Source of the DNA: Bacillota bacterium
Lineage (GTDB): Bacteria; Bacillota; Clostridia; Acetivibrionales; DSM-2933
Direction: 5' to 3'
NCBI GenBank assembly: GCA_030705945.1
Contig: JAUZPS010000354.1
Location: 1-5,455 of the forward strand
Length of the DNA stretch: 5,455 nt
Positions 5,157-5,455 of the stretch are shown here, one piece after another. Within the stretch, counting starts at the first letter, position 1; every line of letters begins with the position of its first letter. The translations under genes were made by a program, and so were the position numbers. The notes beneath the pieces were generated by a model. That model did no database searches, had not been told where the DNA came from, and saw only the letters and a list, made by a program, of their open reading frames with translations.

Positions 5157-5455
5157 TTAATAAGTTATTATATGATTGCCTAAAATATCGACAAAGCAAT
5201 TGGAAGACTTAAAAATAATTTTCCTTTTAATAATATCAAATACTATTGACTCGTTTGCATCATTATCTTCAAAAACAAAATAGCGGCTATCAAAAACTAC
5301 CATATTATATAATTCAGAAATTGGTAATCTAATTATTCTTTCACCCGATAAAATATCAAAAAGGCTCAATAAATTTTCATTTGAATTATATACCAAACTA
5401 TAAATATTACCGTTTAATGCAACTACATCTGTATAATCTTGCCCTATTTCCTCCG
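5157..5455 (-). CDS. C-terminal part of a beta-propeller-like protein (5' end outside window)
   Basis: The frame is open from the right edge to TAA 5157-5159, giving 98 residues plus a stop. It reads as repeated beta-rich units of the kind DVVALNGNIYSLVYNSN, LLSLFDILSGERIIRLPI, YFVFEDNDANESIVFDI and FVDILGNHIITY, in which short strands alternate with turns (LDxxSGE, VFDxxxxK). This is the pattern of WD40/PQQ-type propeller blades, but no catalytic or binding residue shows a substrate. A TTG at 5394-5396 could be a start but has no ribosome site, and the frame continues upstream with plausible text, so I treat the gene as partial. GGAGG at 5451-5455 lies within the frame and does not set a start. 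The terminator at 5119-5148 follows it. No function can be assigned. Confidence 0.7.
   Translation of the reverse strand, partial: EEIGQDYTDVVALNGNIYSLVYNSNENLLSLFDILSGERIIRLPISELYNMVVFDSRYFVFEDNDANESIVFDIIKRKIIFKSSNCFVDILGNHIITY

Noticed and set aside
1..5455. tRNA, rRNA, CRISPR array or riboswitch
   Set aside because: I looked for cloverleaf-like, repeat-spacer and conserved leader structures on both strands and saw none that I can support.

Overview
The window is AT-rich and has strong GGAGG/GGGG-type ribosome binding sites, near-consensus sigma-A promoters (TATAAT boxes with 17-bp spacers), and GTG starts. Together with the protein sequences, this suggests a low-GC Gram-positive bacterium, most likely one of the Clostridia. 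I cannot name a species. The stretch looks like an accessory region: DNA restriction genes on the left, then decayed mobile-element pieces alternating with small genes of unknown function.

Left part (1-2415, minus strand). A two-gene unit, a 123-residue unknown protein (1966-2337) followed 6 nt later by an HNH endonuclease (1108-1959), is read leftward from a good promoter at 2387-2415. After 168 bp without an obvious terminator comes the start of hsdM, the methylase subunit of a type I restriction-modification system (938 down to the left edge). hsdS and hsdR would be expected beyond position 1. The space before hsdM holds a perfect 8-bp inverted repeat and two TTTGAAACA direct repeats 21 bp apart, a possible operator.

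Middle (2457-3795, plus strand). A tyrosine recombinase is a pseudogene. It lacks its N-terminus and is frameshifted exactly where the first catalytic arginine (the TGMR motif) should be. A long-stem terminator follows, then a strong promoter and a 113-residue single-membrane-span protein. About 71-75 bp of diverged direct repeat lies on both sides of that small gene (3096-3166 and 3721-3795).

Right part (3799-5455). A minus-strand membrane protein (3 predicted spans, bacterial PH-like segment) should start at GTG 4701. The longest open frame starts at a TTG (4770) that lies inside the -35 box of its own promoter. Abutting that promoter is the tail of an ISL3-type transposase, frameshifted by a 7-bp tandem duplication, with a probable right-end inverted repeat after it. 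A 40-codon orphan frame, a terminator hairpin and the 3' end of a beta-propeller-like gene (5157 to the right edge, minus strand) complete the window.

Taken together, this is a restriction locus bordered by scars of an integrase and an IS. The HNH pair beside the type I system is the best candidate for an undescribed function; the evidence is gene context and the HNH motif, not a recognised system.
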